64,000 nt of DNA, taken from Alphaproteobacteria bacterium. GTDB taxonomy: Bacteria; Pseudomonadota; Alphaproteobacteria; Rhodobacterales; Rhodobacteraceae. Both the position numbers and the translations under genes were made by a program. The notes under the pieces were generated by a model, which searched no databases, was not told the DNA's origin, and saw only the letters and a program-made list of their open reading frames with translations. Shown here piece by piece: positions 17,014 to 26,289 of this stretch. Within the stretch, counting starts at the first letter, position 1. Each line of letters opens with the position of its first letter. The stretch is taken from positions 62,001 to 126,000 of the forward strand of contig JAUHWT010000010.1 in NCBI GenBank assembly GCA_030427145.1. Reading direction: 5' to 3'.

Positions 17014-17826
17014 GTGCTGGACGTACTCAGGACTGAACGCTCCGGAGCAGCCGGCAAGCGCGTGTGGTCCGGGGTCAGTTTGGAACATCTTCAGTACGTT
17101 GCCGTCCTGTTTGTGATTTTTCTGCTGGCCGGATCGGTGAAGGGGGCGGTCGGTCTGGGCCTGCCCACAACGGCGCTGGCGCTTATGACGCTGATGCTCG
17201 ATCCGCGCACGGCGATCTCACTGGTTTTGATCCCGATCCTGTTCAGCAATTTCTGGCAGATGTACCGGTCGGGCGACACGATGCGCGCGTTTCGAACCTA
17301 TTTGCCGCTGGGCCTCTCGCTCATGGTGATGGTGGCGGTGACGATTGTGTTGACCGCGAACGCGTCGGAGCGGTTTCTTCTGGCAATGCTTGGGGCCACC
17401 ATGCTGGTGTTTGTGGCGGTCAGTATCTTTGACCGGGTGCCGCCCATCCCGGAGGGCCGGGACAGGCAGGCTCAGATCGTGGCGGGAGGCGTTGCGGGGA
17501 TCCTTGGCGGGCTGACCTCGGTCTGGGCGCCGCCGATGGCGATTTACCTGATGTCACGGCGCACACCGAAGGCGGAGTTCGTCCGGGCGACCGGGCTGTT
17601 GTTTTTCCTCGGCAGTATTCCACTCGTCGCCGGGTATATCGGCCAGGGCTACATGACCGGGCGGGGTTTCCTGATTTCGCTGTCGCTGGTCATTCCGACG
17701 TTTTTGGGATTTTCCATTGGTGAGCACCTGCGCGGGCGGTTGTCGGAGCGGACTTTCAGGTATTTTGTTCTACTTGTCTTCGCGGTGATGGGCCTGAACC
17801 TCATACGCAAGGCGGTGCTGGCCTAA
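17014..17826 (+). CDS. TauE/SafE-family membrane permease (first of two)
   Basis: A 270-residue protein with about eight hydrophobic segments in two halves typical of TauE/SafE sulfite/organosulfonate exporters: AGSVKGAVGLGLPTTALALMTL in the first half and GGVAGILGGLTSVWAPPMAIYL in the second. The latter carries the Gly-rich motif seen in this family. The start is uncertain: the first ~25 residues are not hydrophobic and a later start is possible. It follows the metal ATPase by 30 bp. The substrate (sulfite, sulfoacetate, another anion) cannot be read from sequence. Confidence 0.85.
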   Translation: MLDVLRTERSGAAGKRVWSGVSLEHLQYVAVLFVIFLLAGSVKGAVGLGLPTTALALMTLMLDPRTAISLVLIPILFSNFWQMYRSGDTMRAFRTYLPLGLSLMVMVAVTIVLTANASERFLLAMLGATMLVFVAVSIFDRVPPIPEGRDRQAQIVAGGVAGILGGLTSVWAPPMAIYLMSRRTPKAEFVRATGLLFFLGSIPLVAGYIGQGYMTGRGFLISLSLVIPTFLGFSIGEHLRGRLSERTFRYFVLLVFAVMGLNLIRKAVLA

Positions 17827-17998
17827 GCCATTTGGGAAAAAATCCTGGCTGGTCTGATTGTAAGTCAGGTCCATGCTCCATAGGGTGCCGGCAGATTTTT
17901 CTGATCCGGACATTCATGCCATTTTCTGCGGATAAAGCCGGTCGGGCACGGCCCAACCGATTGAAAGCCTTTCGTCTGACGCGGCGGAGGGATCGCCC
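17827..17998 (+). other. Intergenic gap between the two TauE/SafE genes
   Basis: No gene, strong terminator or recognisable promoter was seen. A GGCGGAGG ribosome-binding region stands just before the second permease gene. Confidence 0.4.
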
Positions 17999-18748
17999 AT
18001 GACCACTGAGGTGATTATGATGCTGGTGCTCGGGGCAGCGGCGGGTGGCTTCGTGAATGGTCTCGCCGGGTTTGGCACGTCCCTGTTTGCGCTGGGGTTC
18101 TGGCTTCAGGTGTTTCCACCGGTCAAGGCTGTTGCAATCTCGCTCGTGGTGGCCAGTGTCACGGGAATTCAGGGGCTTTGGGTGGTTCGGGAGACGATCC
18201 TGTCGAACCCGCGCAGGACCTTGCGGTTTCTGGTGCCGGGTTTTGTCGGGATTCCATTTGGGATCAGCGCGTTGCGGTATGTCGACCCGACCATTCTAAA
18301 GCTCGTGGTCGCGGGTTTCATGCTGCTCTACGGTGGATTTTTTGTTCTGCGACGCAGGCTGCCGACGCTGGATCACCGCGCCCCGAAGGCAGATATGGCG
18401 GTCGGGCTGGCAGGCGGGTTCATGGGAGGTCTGGCCGGGATCTCCGGTGCGGTGCCGGTGATCTGGTGCACGCTGCATCCGTGGACAAAGCGGGAAACCC
18501 GCGCGGTTTTGCAGCCTTTCAACCTGACCATTCTGGCCGTCAGTGCGGTCATTCTGGCGTTTCAGGGGACGTATGACGCGGCGATGCTGCAGGCAATTCT
18601 CATTGCGCTCTGCGTTTCGGTGACGGCGGCGCAACTGGGAATTTTTGCCTTTGGACGTATTGGCGATGTGCAGTTTCGCTGGTTGCTGATCATTCTGATG
18701 TTTGTGTCCGGCGCGGTCCTGATGTCCCGGACCCTGGCGGCCGGGTAG
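17999..18748 (+). CDS. TauE/SafE-family membrane permease (second of two)
   Basis: A 249-residue polytopic protein with the same two-half TauE/SafE layout: GAAAGGFVNGLAGFGTSLFALGFW at the start and AGGFMGGLAGISGAVPVIWCTL in the middle. It is only distantly similar to the permease just upstream, so this is not a recent duplication. A GGCGGAGG ribosome site lies 7-8 bp before the ATG. The nitroreductase gene follows within 25 bp, suggesting one operon. Confidence 0.87.
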   Translation: MTTEVIMMLVLGAAAGGFVNGLAGFGTSLFALGFWLQVFPPVKAVAISLVVASVTGIQGLWVVRETILSNPRRTLRFLVPGFVGIPFGISALRYVDPTILKLVVAGFMLLYGGFFVLRRRLPTLDHRAPKADMAVGLAGGFMGGLAGISGAVPVIWCTLHPWTKRETRAVLQPFNLTILAVSAVILAFQGTYDAAMLQAILIALCVSVTAAQLGIFAFGRIGDVQFRWLLIILMFVSGAVLMSRTLAAG

Positions 18749-18772
18749 AGCGTGAGTGGGGAGGCAGGAGTC

Positions 18773-19612
18773 ATGAGGGAAAATACCCGCCTTTTGGATC
18801 TGCTTCGAAAGCGGTTTTTGGACGCGCCCGACACTGTGGCGGTCAATGATCCGAACGGTGTTCTGGGAGGGATTGCCGGCCGGGGATCGTGCCGGGAGTT
18901 TACCGGTGAACCGGTGCCGTTGGATGTGCTACGTACGCTCGCGGCCGTGGCTCTGGCATCGCCGTCGAAGAGTGACCTGCAGCAGCGGGACATTATTTTG
19001 GTGGATGACCGGAATCTGGTCGGGAAGGTTCTGGAACTGGCAGGCGATCAGCCGTGGCTGAGGGACGTGCCGGGGCTTGTGGTTTTCTGCGCCAACAACC
19101 ACCGTCAGAGGCGGCTGCAAGAGAAATGGAAGCGGCCGTTTGCAAATGACCATCTGGATGCGTTTTTCAACGCCAGTGTGGATGCGGGGATCGCCCTTTC
19201 GGCTTTTGTGATTGCTGCCGAGGCGGCGGGGTTGGGGTGCTGCCCCATCAGTACGGTGCGGAACCGGATTGAGGAGGTGAGCGGGTTGTTGGCCCTGCCC
19301 GATCACGTTTTTCCCATCGCCGGGTTGGCGGTGGGGTATCCTGCGGCGCCCTCCCCCAAAATCAGCATGAGGCTGCCCTTGGCGGTAACGGTGCACAGGA
19401 ACGGCTATTCCGATGACGGGCTCGATCAGGCCGTCGCGGCTTACGACATTGACCGGGCTGCGCGGGAGCCGGCAGGGGCGCCGAGGTTCACGGCGGAGTT
19501 TGGCTCGCCGGACATATACACGTGGTCGGACGACAAAACGCGGCAGTACAGCCGACCGGAACGGGCCGGGTTTGGCACCTTTATTCGGAAAATCGGGTTT
19601 CGGCTGGACTGA
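18773..19612 (+). CDS. Nitroreductase-family flavoprotein
   Basis: A 279-residue FMN-dependent oxidoreductase of the nitroreductase fold. The N-terminal RGSCREFTGEPVP is the FMN-phosphate-binding arginine motif, followed by ALASPSKSDLQQRDIILV (the usual ASPS-N-Q motif with small changes) and the C-terminal GLGCCPISTVRN and FPIAGLAVGYPA. Such enzymes reduce nitro compounds, quinones or enones with NAD(P)H; the physiological substrate is unknown. I choose the ATG at 18773, just after GGCAGGAG, over an upstream GTG at 18752. Confidence 0.85.
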   Translation: MRENTRLLDLLRKRFLDAPDTVAVNDPNGVLGGIAGRGSCREFTGEPVPLDVLRTLAAVALASPSKSDLQQRDIILVDDRNLVGKVLELAGDQPWLRDVPGLVVFCANNHRQRRLQEKWKRPFANDHLDAFFNASVDAGIALSAFVIAAEAAGLGCCPISTVRNRIEEVSGLLALPDHVFPIAGLAVGYPAAPSPKISMRLPLAVTVHRNGYSDDGLDQAVAAYDIDRAAREPAGAPRFTAEFGSPDIYTWSDDKTRQYSRPERAGFGTFIRKIGFRLD

Positions 19613-19615
19613 AGG

Positions 19616-20011
19616 TCAGACCTTTACCGGCTCTTTTGGTACGGGGCGCGGGTTGCCGTCGCTGTCGATGGCAACGAAGGTAAAGGTGGCCTCGGTGACC
19701 TTTTCACGGCCGCCAACGCGGGAGCGGCGCACCCAGGCCTCCAGGCCAACGCCCATTGAGGTGGTGCCGACGCGGTCGATGCTGGCGTAGATGCAGAGCA
19801 CATCGCCGACCTTTACGGGCCGGATAAATTTCATCGCGTCGACCGCGACGGTCGCCACGCGGCCGTTGGCGCGACCGCCGGCGATGATGCCAGCGGCGAT
19901 ATCCATTTGGGAGAGAACCCAGCCGCCGAAGATGTCGCCGTTCACGTTCACGTCGGCGGGCATGGCCAGCGTGCGCAGGGTGAGTTCGCCGGTGGGCTCT
20001 TCGTCGGACAT
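19616..20011 (-). CDS. Acyl-CoA thioesterase, hotdog fold (YciA-type)
   Basis: A 131-residue single hotdog domain. The typical MPADVNVNGDIFGGWVLSQMDIAAG carries the catalytic Asn/Asp-Gly region and the helix entry, and VAVDAMKFIRPVKVGDVLCIYA the central strands. YciA-type enzymes hydrolyse acyl-CoAs to maintain the CoA pool. It is convergent with the nitroreductase gene (3 bp between stops) and lies downstream of lpd on the same strand. Confidence 0.87.
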   Translation of the reverse strand: MSDEEPTGELTLRTLAMPADVNVNGDIFGGWVLSQMDIAAGIIAGGRANGRVATVAVDAMKFIRPVKVGDVLCIYASIDRVGTTSMGVGLEAWVRRSRVGGREKVTEATFTFVAIDSDGNPRPVPKEPVKV

Positions 20012-20067
20012 GTTTGCTCCCGCTCAGACAGGACCGGCCCCGAAACGCTCCGGGGCCAGCTGGTTGC

Positions 20068-21825
20068 TTACTTCTTCTTTTTCGGCGGCATGAGGTCGGT
20101 GATTGTGCCCTCAAACATTTCCGCAGCAAAGTTTACGGTTTCCGACAGGGTCGGATGCGGGTGGATGGTGTGGCCGAGATCGGTGGCGTCGCAGCCCATC
20201 TCGATGGCCACAGCGGCTTCCGCCACCAGATCGCCCGCATTGGGGCCGACGATACCCGCGCCGATGACCTGGTCGTTTTCCTCGTTGAAAAGGAGCTTGG
20301 TCATGCCCTCGTCCCGTCCGAGGCTGAGGGAGCGGCCCGATGCGGCCCAGGGGAAGACGCCCTTGCCGTATTTGATGCCCTTTTCCTTGGCCTCGTTCTC
20401 GGTAACGCCGACCCAGGCGACTTCCGGATCGGTATAGGCAACCGACGGGATTACGCGGGCATCAAACGCCCGTTTGTGACCCGCCGCGACTTCCGCCGCG
20501 ACCTTGCCCTCATGCACGGCCTTGTGGGCGAGCATGGGCTGTCCGACCACGTCGCCAATGGCGAAGATGTGCGGGACGTTGGTGCGCTGCTGGTTGTCCA
20601 CGGAGATGAAGCCGCGGTCGTCAACCGTGACACCGGCGGCATCGGCACCGACCATTTTGCCGTTGGGTTTGCGGCCCACGGAGACCAGGACGCGGTCGTA
20701 GATGTCGTCGGATTCGCCGTCCGGGCCCTCGATGGTGACCTTGAGACCGGATTTCATAGGCTTGACGGCCGTGACCTTGGATTTCAGGCGGATCGCCTCG
20801 TAGCGTTTCTCAATACGTTTGTGCAGCGGTTTCACCAGGTCCTTGTCCGCGCCGGGGATAATCTGGTCCATGAGTTCAACGATGGTGACCTTGGTTCCCA
20901 TCGCGTCATAGACGCAGGCCATCTCCAGACCGATGATGCCGCCGCCGATCACGAGCATTCGCTTGGGAATGTCGCGCAGTTCGAGCGCACCGGTGGAATC
21001 GATCACCCTCTCATCATCATTGGGCAGGAACGGCAGAGCCACCGGCTCGGAACCCGCCGCGATGACGCACTGGTCAAAACTGACGGTTTTGGTGCCGTCG
21101 GGCGTTTCGACACTGATCTGGTTGGGACCTGAGAAGGTGCCCTTGCCCGTGACGACCTCGACCTTGCGGCCTTTGGCGAGGCCCTTCAGGCCACCGGTCA
21201 GTTTGGTAACGACGCTGTTTTTCCAGTCGCGCAGGGAATCGATGTCGATCGACGGCTTCGAGAACTTGACGCCATGATCAGCCATTTCCTCGGTCTCGGT
21301 GATGACCTTGGCCGCGTGCAGAAGTGCCTTTGACGGAATACAGCCGACATTGAGACAGACGCCACCAAGATAGGGGTCTTTCTCGATCAGCACTGTTTTG
21401 AGCCCAAGATCCGCCGCGCGGAAGGCGGCGGTGTAGCCGCCGGGGCCGGAACCCAGCACCACGAGTTCGGCGTGGATGTCGCCGGTCTGTTCCGCTTTCG
21501 GTGGCGTGGAGGGGGCGGGTGCGGATTTGGGCTCGGAGGATTTCTCCTCCTCCTTCGCCGCTGCGGGCGCATCGCCGCCCGCCTCGCCCTCAGCCTCGAC
21601 GGTCAGGATGACCGTACCCTCGGAGACCTCGTCGCCCTCCTTCACGGAGATCGAAACGATCTTGCCCGCGTGGGAGGACGGGACCTCCATGGTGGCCTTG
21701 TCGGACTCGATCTCGATGAGCGAGTCCTCCTTGGCGATGGTGTCACCCTCGCTGACGAAGATGCTGATGATCGGGAAGGCGCCGTCCTCACCGAGGTCGG
21801 GAACCTTTACCTCTGTTGTTGCCAT
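20068..21825 (-). CDS. lpdA: Dihydrolipoyl dehydrogenase (E3) with N-terminal lipoyl domain
   Basis: A 585-residue E3 of the pyruvate dehydrogenase complex, reoxidising dihydrolipoyl groups to make NADH. The first ~80 residues are a full lipoyl domain with the lipoylated lysine in EIESDKATMEVPS. An Ala/Pro/Glu linker follows (about 85-115), then the FAD flavoprotein: VLGSGPGGYTAAFRAADLG, the redox disulfide CLNVGC, GGGIIGLEMACVYDAMG for NAD, and the dimer region with HTIHPHPTLSE near the C terminus. A lipoyl domain on E3 is a known but less common layout. The gene begins 12 bp after the aceF stop. Confidence 0.96.
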   Translation of the reverse strand: MATTEVKVPDLGEDGAFPIISIFVSEGDTIAKEDSLIEIESDKATMEVPSSHAGKIVSISVKEGDEVSEGTVILTVEAEGEAGGDAPAAAKEEEKSSEPKSAPAPSTPPKAEQTGDIHAELVVLGSGPGGYTAAFRAADLGLKTVLIEKDPYLGGVCLNVGCIPSKALLHAAKVITETEEMADHGVKFSKPSIDIDSLRDWKNSVVTKLTGGLKGLAKGRKVEVVTGKGTFSGPNQISVETPDGTKTVSFDQCVIAAGSEPVALPFLPNDDERVIDSTGALELRDIPKRMLVIGGGIIGLEMACVYDAMGTKVTIVELMDQIIPGADKDLVKPLHKRIEKRYEAIRLKSKVTAVKPMKSGLKVTIEGPDGESDDIYDRVLVSVGRKPNGKMVGADAAGVTVDDRGFISVDNQQRTNVPHIFAIGDVVGQPMLAHKAVHEGKVAAEVAAGHKRAFDARVIPSVAYTDPEVAWVGVTENEAKEKGIKYGKGVFPWAASGRSLSLGRDEGMTKLLFNEENDQVIGAGIVGPNAGDLVAEAAVAIEMGCDATDLGHTIHPHPTLSETVNFAAEMFEGTITDLMPPKKKK

Positions 21826-21837
21826 GATCCCGCCCCC

Positions 21838-23136
21838 TTACAGCAGCAGCCGGCGGACGTCGCCCACCAGGTTTTTGAGCGTGGCGCAGAACCGCGCGGC
21901 GAGTGCGCCGTCGATTGCGCGGTGGTCGTAGGAGAGAGACATCGGCAGCATGTTGCGCGGCACGAATTCCTCGCCGTTCCAGACCGGTGCCATTTTGGAG
22001 CGGGTCAGGCCGAGGATGGCCACCTCAGGCGCGTTGACGATGGGCGTGAAGGAGGTGCCACCAATGCCGCCAAGGGACGAAATGGTGAAGGTTGCGCCCT
22101 GCATGTCGGGGCCTTTCAGCTCACCATTGCGGGCTTTGGCCGAGAGGTCGCCCAGTTCTTTGGAGATTTCGATGATGCCCTTGCGATCGGCGTCCTTGAT
22201 GACCGGGACGACAAGACCGTTTGGCGTGTCGGCCGCGAAACCGATGTTGTAGAAGTCCTTTTTTATAAGGCTTCCGCCATCGGGGCTGATGGAGCTGTTA
22301 ACCTCCCAGTGGGTGCGCAGGGCGCTGACAGAGGCCTTGATCATGAAGGAAAGGAGCGTAACGCGGTAGCCCTCCTCCTTGGCCTTCGTGTCGAGTTCCT
22401 TGCGGTATTTGTCGATCTCCGTGATGTCCGCTTCCTCGTTATGCGTCACATGCGGGATGTTCAGCCAGGAGCGGTGCAGGGCCGGTCCGGAGATCTTCTT
22501 TATGCGGGGCATCTCGATCTCTTCGACCTTGCCGAATTTGGAGAAATCCACGGCCGGGATCGGGGGTATGCCCATGCCGCCAGAGGGCGCGGCGGCACCA
22601 CCGCCGGTGGGTGCGATGCCTTTCTTGAGCGCGTTCGCCACGTCCTCGCGCAGGATGCGGCCCTTGCGACCCGAAGGCTCGATGCCGCCGAGGTCCACAC
22701 CCATCTGACGGGCAAAGGCCCGCACGGACGGGGATGCGTGTGCCTTGGCGAAGGCCTCCTCGTTCACGGGTGTCAGGGCACCCTGGCCGGAGCCTGCCGG
22801 TTTGTCCGGAGTGGATGCCGGAGCCGGTTTGGCTTCCTCCTTCTGCTCGGCTTTCTCGGCCGGTTTGGAAGCCTCCTCCCTGGGGGCGTCGCCCGCCTCC
22901 TCGGCTTCGAGGATGAGGATCAGGGCGCCTTCCTTGACGGTGTCGCCTTCCTTGACCTTGATTTCCTTGACCGTGCCCGCGTGGGTACTTGGCACCTCCA
23001 TCGTGGCCTTGTCGGATTCAAGTTCGATCAGGCTGTCCTCGACGGCAATGGTGTCGCCCACGCTTACGAAAACGCCAATAACCGGCACTTCATCGAAATC
23101 CCCAATATCCGGGACCGTTACTTCAACTGTCGACAT
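21838..23136 (-). CDS. aceF: Dihydrolipoyllysine acetyltransferase (E2) of pyruvate dehydrogenase
   Basis: A 432-residue E2 core enzyme that transfers acetyl from lipoyl to CoA. There is a single lipoyl domain (about residues 1-80, ELESDKATMEVPS), a Glu/Ala/Pro hinge, a peripheral-subunit-binding domain (SPSVRAFARQMGVDLGGIEPSGRKGRI, about 120-155) and the catalytic domain with the active-site motif SYDHRAIDGA near residue 405. With one lipoyl domain here and one on E3, two swinging arms are shared across the complex. It lies 23 bp after aceE. Confidence 0.96.
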   Translation of the reverse strand: MSTVEVTVPDIGDFDEVPVIGVFVSVGDTIAVEDSLIELESDKATMEVPSTHAGTVKEIKVKEGDTVKEGALILILEAEEAGDAPREEASKPAEKAEQKEEAKPAPASTPDKPAGSGQGALTPVNEEAFAKAHASPSVRAFARQMGVDLGGIEPSGRKGRILREDVANALKKGIAPTGGGAAAPSGGMGIPPIPAVDFSKFGKVEEIEMPRIKKISGPALHRSWLNIPHVTHNEEADITEIDKYRKELDTKAKEEGYRVTLLSFMIKASVSALRTHWEVNSSISPDGGSLIKKDFYNIGFAADTPNGLVVPVIKDADRKGIIEISKELGDLSAKARNGELKGPDMQGATFTISSLGGIGGTSFTPIVNAPEVAILGLTRSKMAPVWNGEEFVPRNMLPMSLSYDHRAIDGALAARFCATLKNLVGDVRRLLL

Positions 23137-23159
23137 TGCTTATTCTCCTGATCCCAAAT

Positions 23160-25811
23160 TCAAGCTGTGCGCGGATTGGCCTTGTTCGGGTCCATTCCGT
23201 ATTTTTCGTAGGCTTTTTTGAGGTCCGCCGCCGTGACGGCTTTTTCCTGGTAGAGCGCGTAAACCGCCGCGGCCGCGATGTGGTTCGCATCCACCTCGAA
23301 GTGACGGCGCAGGTTCACACGGCTGTCCGACCGGCCGAAGCCGTCGGTGCCAAGAACGTGGTAGGGTTGCTCGATATAGGCGCGGATCTGCTCAGCGTAG
23401 ATTTTCATGTAATCCGTTGCCGCGATGATCGGCCCCTTCGCCTTGGACAGCGCCTCGGTGACATAGGGTTTCTCCGGGGTATCCGTCGGGTTGAGCATGT
23501 TGCGCCGGGTCACGTCCTGGCCGTTGCGGGCCAGTTCGTTGAAGCTCGTGGCCGACCACAGGTCGGACGAGATGCCGAAATCCTCCTGCAGGAGTTCAGC
23601 CGCCATCATGACCTGGCGGAAGATTGAACCGCAGCCCATCAGGTTGACGTGCTTCTTGCCGGGGCGGGATTTCTTGGAGAACTGGTAGAGGCCCTTGATA
23701 ATGCCTTCCTCGGCGCCCTCGGGCATTTCCGGGTGGTGGTAGTTCTCGTTCTCCACGGTGAGGTAGTAGTACACGTCCTCCTGGTCCACATACATCCGGG
23801 TCAGGCCGTGCTGTACGATCACCGCGATCTCGTAGCCGAAGGTCGGATCGTAGCTGATGCAGTTGGGCACGGTACCGGCCAGGATGTGGCTGTGGCCGTC
23901 CTGATGCTGAAGGCCCTCACCGTTCAGGGTTGTACGACCGGCGGTGCCACCGACCATGAAGCCACGCGCGCGGCTGTCACCGGCGGCCCAGGCAAGGTCA
24001 CCGATCCGCTGGAACCCAAACATCGAGTAGTAGATGTAGAAGGGCAGCATCGGCACGCCATGAACCGAGTAAGCGGTGGCAGCGGCGATCCAGTCGGCCA
24101 TGCCGCCGGCCTCGTTGATGCCTTCCTGGAGCACCTGTCCGTCGATGCTCTCCTTGTACCAGGAGAGCTGATCGGCGTCTTCCGGCGTGTAGTTCTGACC
24201 CTTGGGGTTGTAGATGCCCAGCTGGCGGAACATGCCCTCCATACCGAAGGTGCGGCTTTCGTCCGGAACGATCGGTACCACGTATTTACCGATTTTCTTG
24301 TCGCGGCAAAGAGTATTGAGAACCCGCACAAAGGCCATCGTGGTGGAAACCTCACGCTTGCCGGTGTCCTTCAGCAGCGCGTCGAAGGCCAAAAGCGGAG
24401 GGATTTCCATCGGTGCGTGTTCGTACGTCCGTTTCGGGAACGGCCCGCCCAGCGCCTCGCGACGCTGCAGCATGTAGTTTTTCTGCTCATTGCCCAGGGT
24501 CACGTAGGGCGCCTTGGGCAGATCCTCGTCGGACACGGGGATCTGGAAACGGTCGCGGAAGGCGCGCAGTTCGTCCTCGGCCATTTTCTTCTGCTGGTGG
24601 GTGATGTTCTGACCCTCACCCGCCTGGCCCATGCCGTAGCCCTTGACGGTTTTAACGAGGATCACGGTCGGGCGACCGTTGGTTTTCACGGCGCGGTCGT
24701 AAGCCGCGTAAACCTTGTGCGGGTCATGGCCACCGCGACGCAGGGCCCAGATCTCATCATCGGTCCAGTCGGCAACGAGGGCCGCCGTTTCCGGGTACTT
24801 GCCAAAGAAATGCTCGCGGATATAGGCGCCGCTTTTGGACTTGAACGTCTGGTAGTCGCCGTCGACGGTTTCCATCATCAGCTGCTCAAGGCGACCGCTG
24901 TCGTCTTTCTCGAGCAGGTCGTCCCAGCCCCTGCCCCAGACCAGCTTGATGACATTCCAGCCGGAACCACGGAAGTCGCCCTCAAGTTCCTGAATGATCT
25001 TGCCATTACCGCGAACCGGGCCGTCGAGGCGCTGAAGGTTGCAGTTGATGACAAAGATCAGGTTGTCGAGGTTTTCCCGCGCCGCGAGGCTGATGGCGCC
25101 AAGGCTTTCCGGCTCATCCATTTCACCGTCGCCAAGGAAGGCCCAGACCTTGCGGTCGTCCATGTCGATATGACCGCGGTTGTGCATGTATTTCATGAAC
25201 CGCGCCTGGTAGATCGCCATCAAGGGCCCGAGGCCCATCGACACGGTCGGGAACTGCCAGTAGTCGGGCATCAGCCAGGGGTGGGGATAGGAGCTCAGCC
25301 CCTCACCGCTGGTTTCCGAGCGGAACATGTCGAGCTGTTCCTCGGTCAGGCGGCCTTCCATGAAGGAGCGGGCGTAGATGCCGGGAATGGCGTGGCCCTG
25401 GAAGAACACCAGATCGCCGCCGTGTTTGTCGGAACGGGTGCGCCAGAAGTGGTTCAGGCCCATGTCGTAAAGAACGGCCGAGGACGCGAAACTGGCGATG
25501 TGACCACCGTATTCGGACGACTCCTTGTTCCGGCGGACGACCGTTGCCATGGCGTTCCAGCGATTGATCGTCCTGACGCGCCATTCAAGGCTGAGATCGC
25601 CCGGATAGTCCGGCTGCTGGTCGGCGGGAATGGTGTTGAGATAGGCCGTGGTGGAACCAAAGGGCAGATCCGCACCACGGGCGCGGGCTTCGGCAACGAC
25701 CTTGTCGAGCAGGAAATTGGCCCGATCCGGACCATCCCGGTCGATCACATCCTCGACGGCGTCCAGCCACTCCTGGGTCTCAACGGTATCGAGATCCTGA
25801 GAATCTGTCAT
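23160..25811 (-). CDS. aceE: Pyruvate dehydrogenase E1, homodimeric AceE type
   Basis: An 883-residue thiamine-diphosphate E1 that decarboxylates pyruvate. Length and motifs are those of the single-chain AceE of enterobacteria: GHAIPGIYARSFMEGRLTEEQL, the ThDP motif GDGEMDEPES...NLDNLIFVINCN (GDG to NCN), and the C-terminal GTDGFGRSDSRVNLRRHFEVD. Many alphaproteobacteria instead use the two-chain PdhA/PdhB form. The ATG at 25811 is preceded by AAGTGAAGGAACC. It heads the aceE-aceF-lpd operon. Confidence 0.96.
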   Translation of the reverse strand: MTDSQDLDTVETQEWLDAVEDVIDRDGPDRANFLLDKVVAEARARGADLPFGSTTAYLNTIPADQQPDYPGDLSLEWRVRTINRWNAMATVVRRNKESSEYGGHIASFASSAVLYDMGLNHFWRTRSDKHGGDLVFFQGHAIPGIYARSFMEGRLTEEQLDMFRSETSGEGLSSYPHPWLMPDYWQFPTVSMGLGPLMAIYQARFMKYMHNRGHIDMDDRKVWAFLGDGEMDEPESLGAISLAARENLDNLIFVINCNLQRLDGPVRGNGKIIQELEGDFRGSGWNVIKLVWGRGWDDLLEKDDSGRLEQLMMETVDGDYQTFKSKSGAYIREHFFGKYPETAALVADWTDDEIWALRRGGHDPHKVYAAYDRAVKTNGRPTVILVKTVKGYGMGQAGEGQNITHQQKKMAEDELRAFRDRFQIPVSDEDLPKAPYVTLGNEQKNYMLQRREALGGPFPKRTYEHAPMEIPPLLAFDALLKDTGKREVSTTMAFVRVLNTLCRDKKIGKYVVPIVPDESRTFGMEGMFRQLGIYNPKGQNYTPEDADQLSWYKESIDGQVLQEGINEAGGMADWIAAATAYSVHGVPMLPFYIYYSMFGFQRIGDLAWAAGDSRARGFMVGGTAGRTTLNGEGLQHQDGHSHILAGTVPNCISYDPTFGYEIAVIVQHGLTRMYVDQEDVYYYLTVENENYHHPEMPEGAEEGIIKGLYQFSKKSRPGKKHVNLMGCGSIFRQVMMAAELLQEDFGISSDLWSATSFNELARNGQDVTRRNMLNPTDTPEKPYVTEALSKAKGPIIAATDYMKIYAEQIRAYIEQPYHVLGTDGFGRSDSRVNLRRHFEVDANHIAAAAVYALYQEKAVTAADLKKAYEKYGMDPNKANPRTA

Positions 25812-26289
25812 GCGTTTGGTTCCTTCACTTGGATTTCATTCGTGTTTCCGACCGACGGCACAGCACCGGCCCGCGAAATTACGCCTGTAAGACGTGCCGG
25901 TCCCAAACCGCGTGCGGAAGCGGTGCGCGTTTGGCGCAGCGCAGGGAGCCGGACTTTTTCGAACCAGGAAAAACATGATCGGGAAAAACGGGGGCCATAT
26001 CCCCTTCCGGGCAGATTTTTGGTATCTGCGAGTGCGGCGCACTTCCGGTATTCGATCATTCACTTCCACCCTGACATCGATTTTTTGTTTCTTTGTCGAA
26101 GCCTGTTTCCCAATTCATTAACCAGATCGGAGCAAAAGGAAAGGGTTGACAGGTATGAGTATTTTGCAAGACCTCCAGCGGGAATCCGCCGAGCCCTTCC
26201 AGAGCCGCATGCATCCCGCATCGGTCGAATGATTTCGGAAAGTCAACCGTTTCAACCGGCGCGGGAAATTTTTGAATGCCGCCGAAAGC
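25812..26289. promoter_or_regulatory. Upstream region of the aceE operon
   Basis: About 480 bp between aceE and the TRAP remnant. It includes AT-rich patches near 26065-26115 but no clear paired promoter boxes or operator. No convincing gene was found; open frames antisense to aceE extend into it but show no coding signal. Confidence 0.35.

Noticed and set aside
20033-20058. GC hairpin GGCCCCG/CGGGGCC downstream of lpd as a terminator
   Set aside because: No T run follows on the minus strand, so it was not called a terminator.
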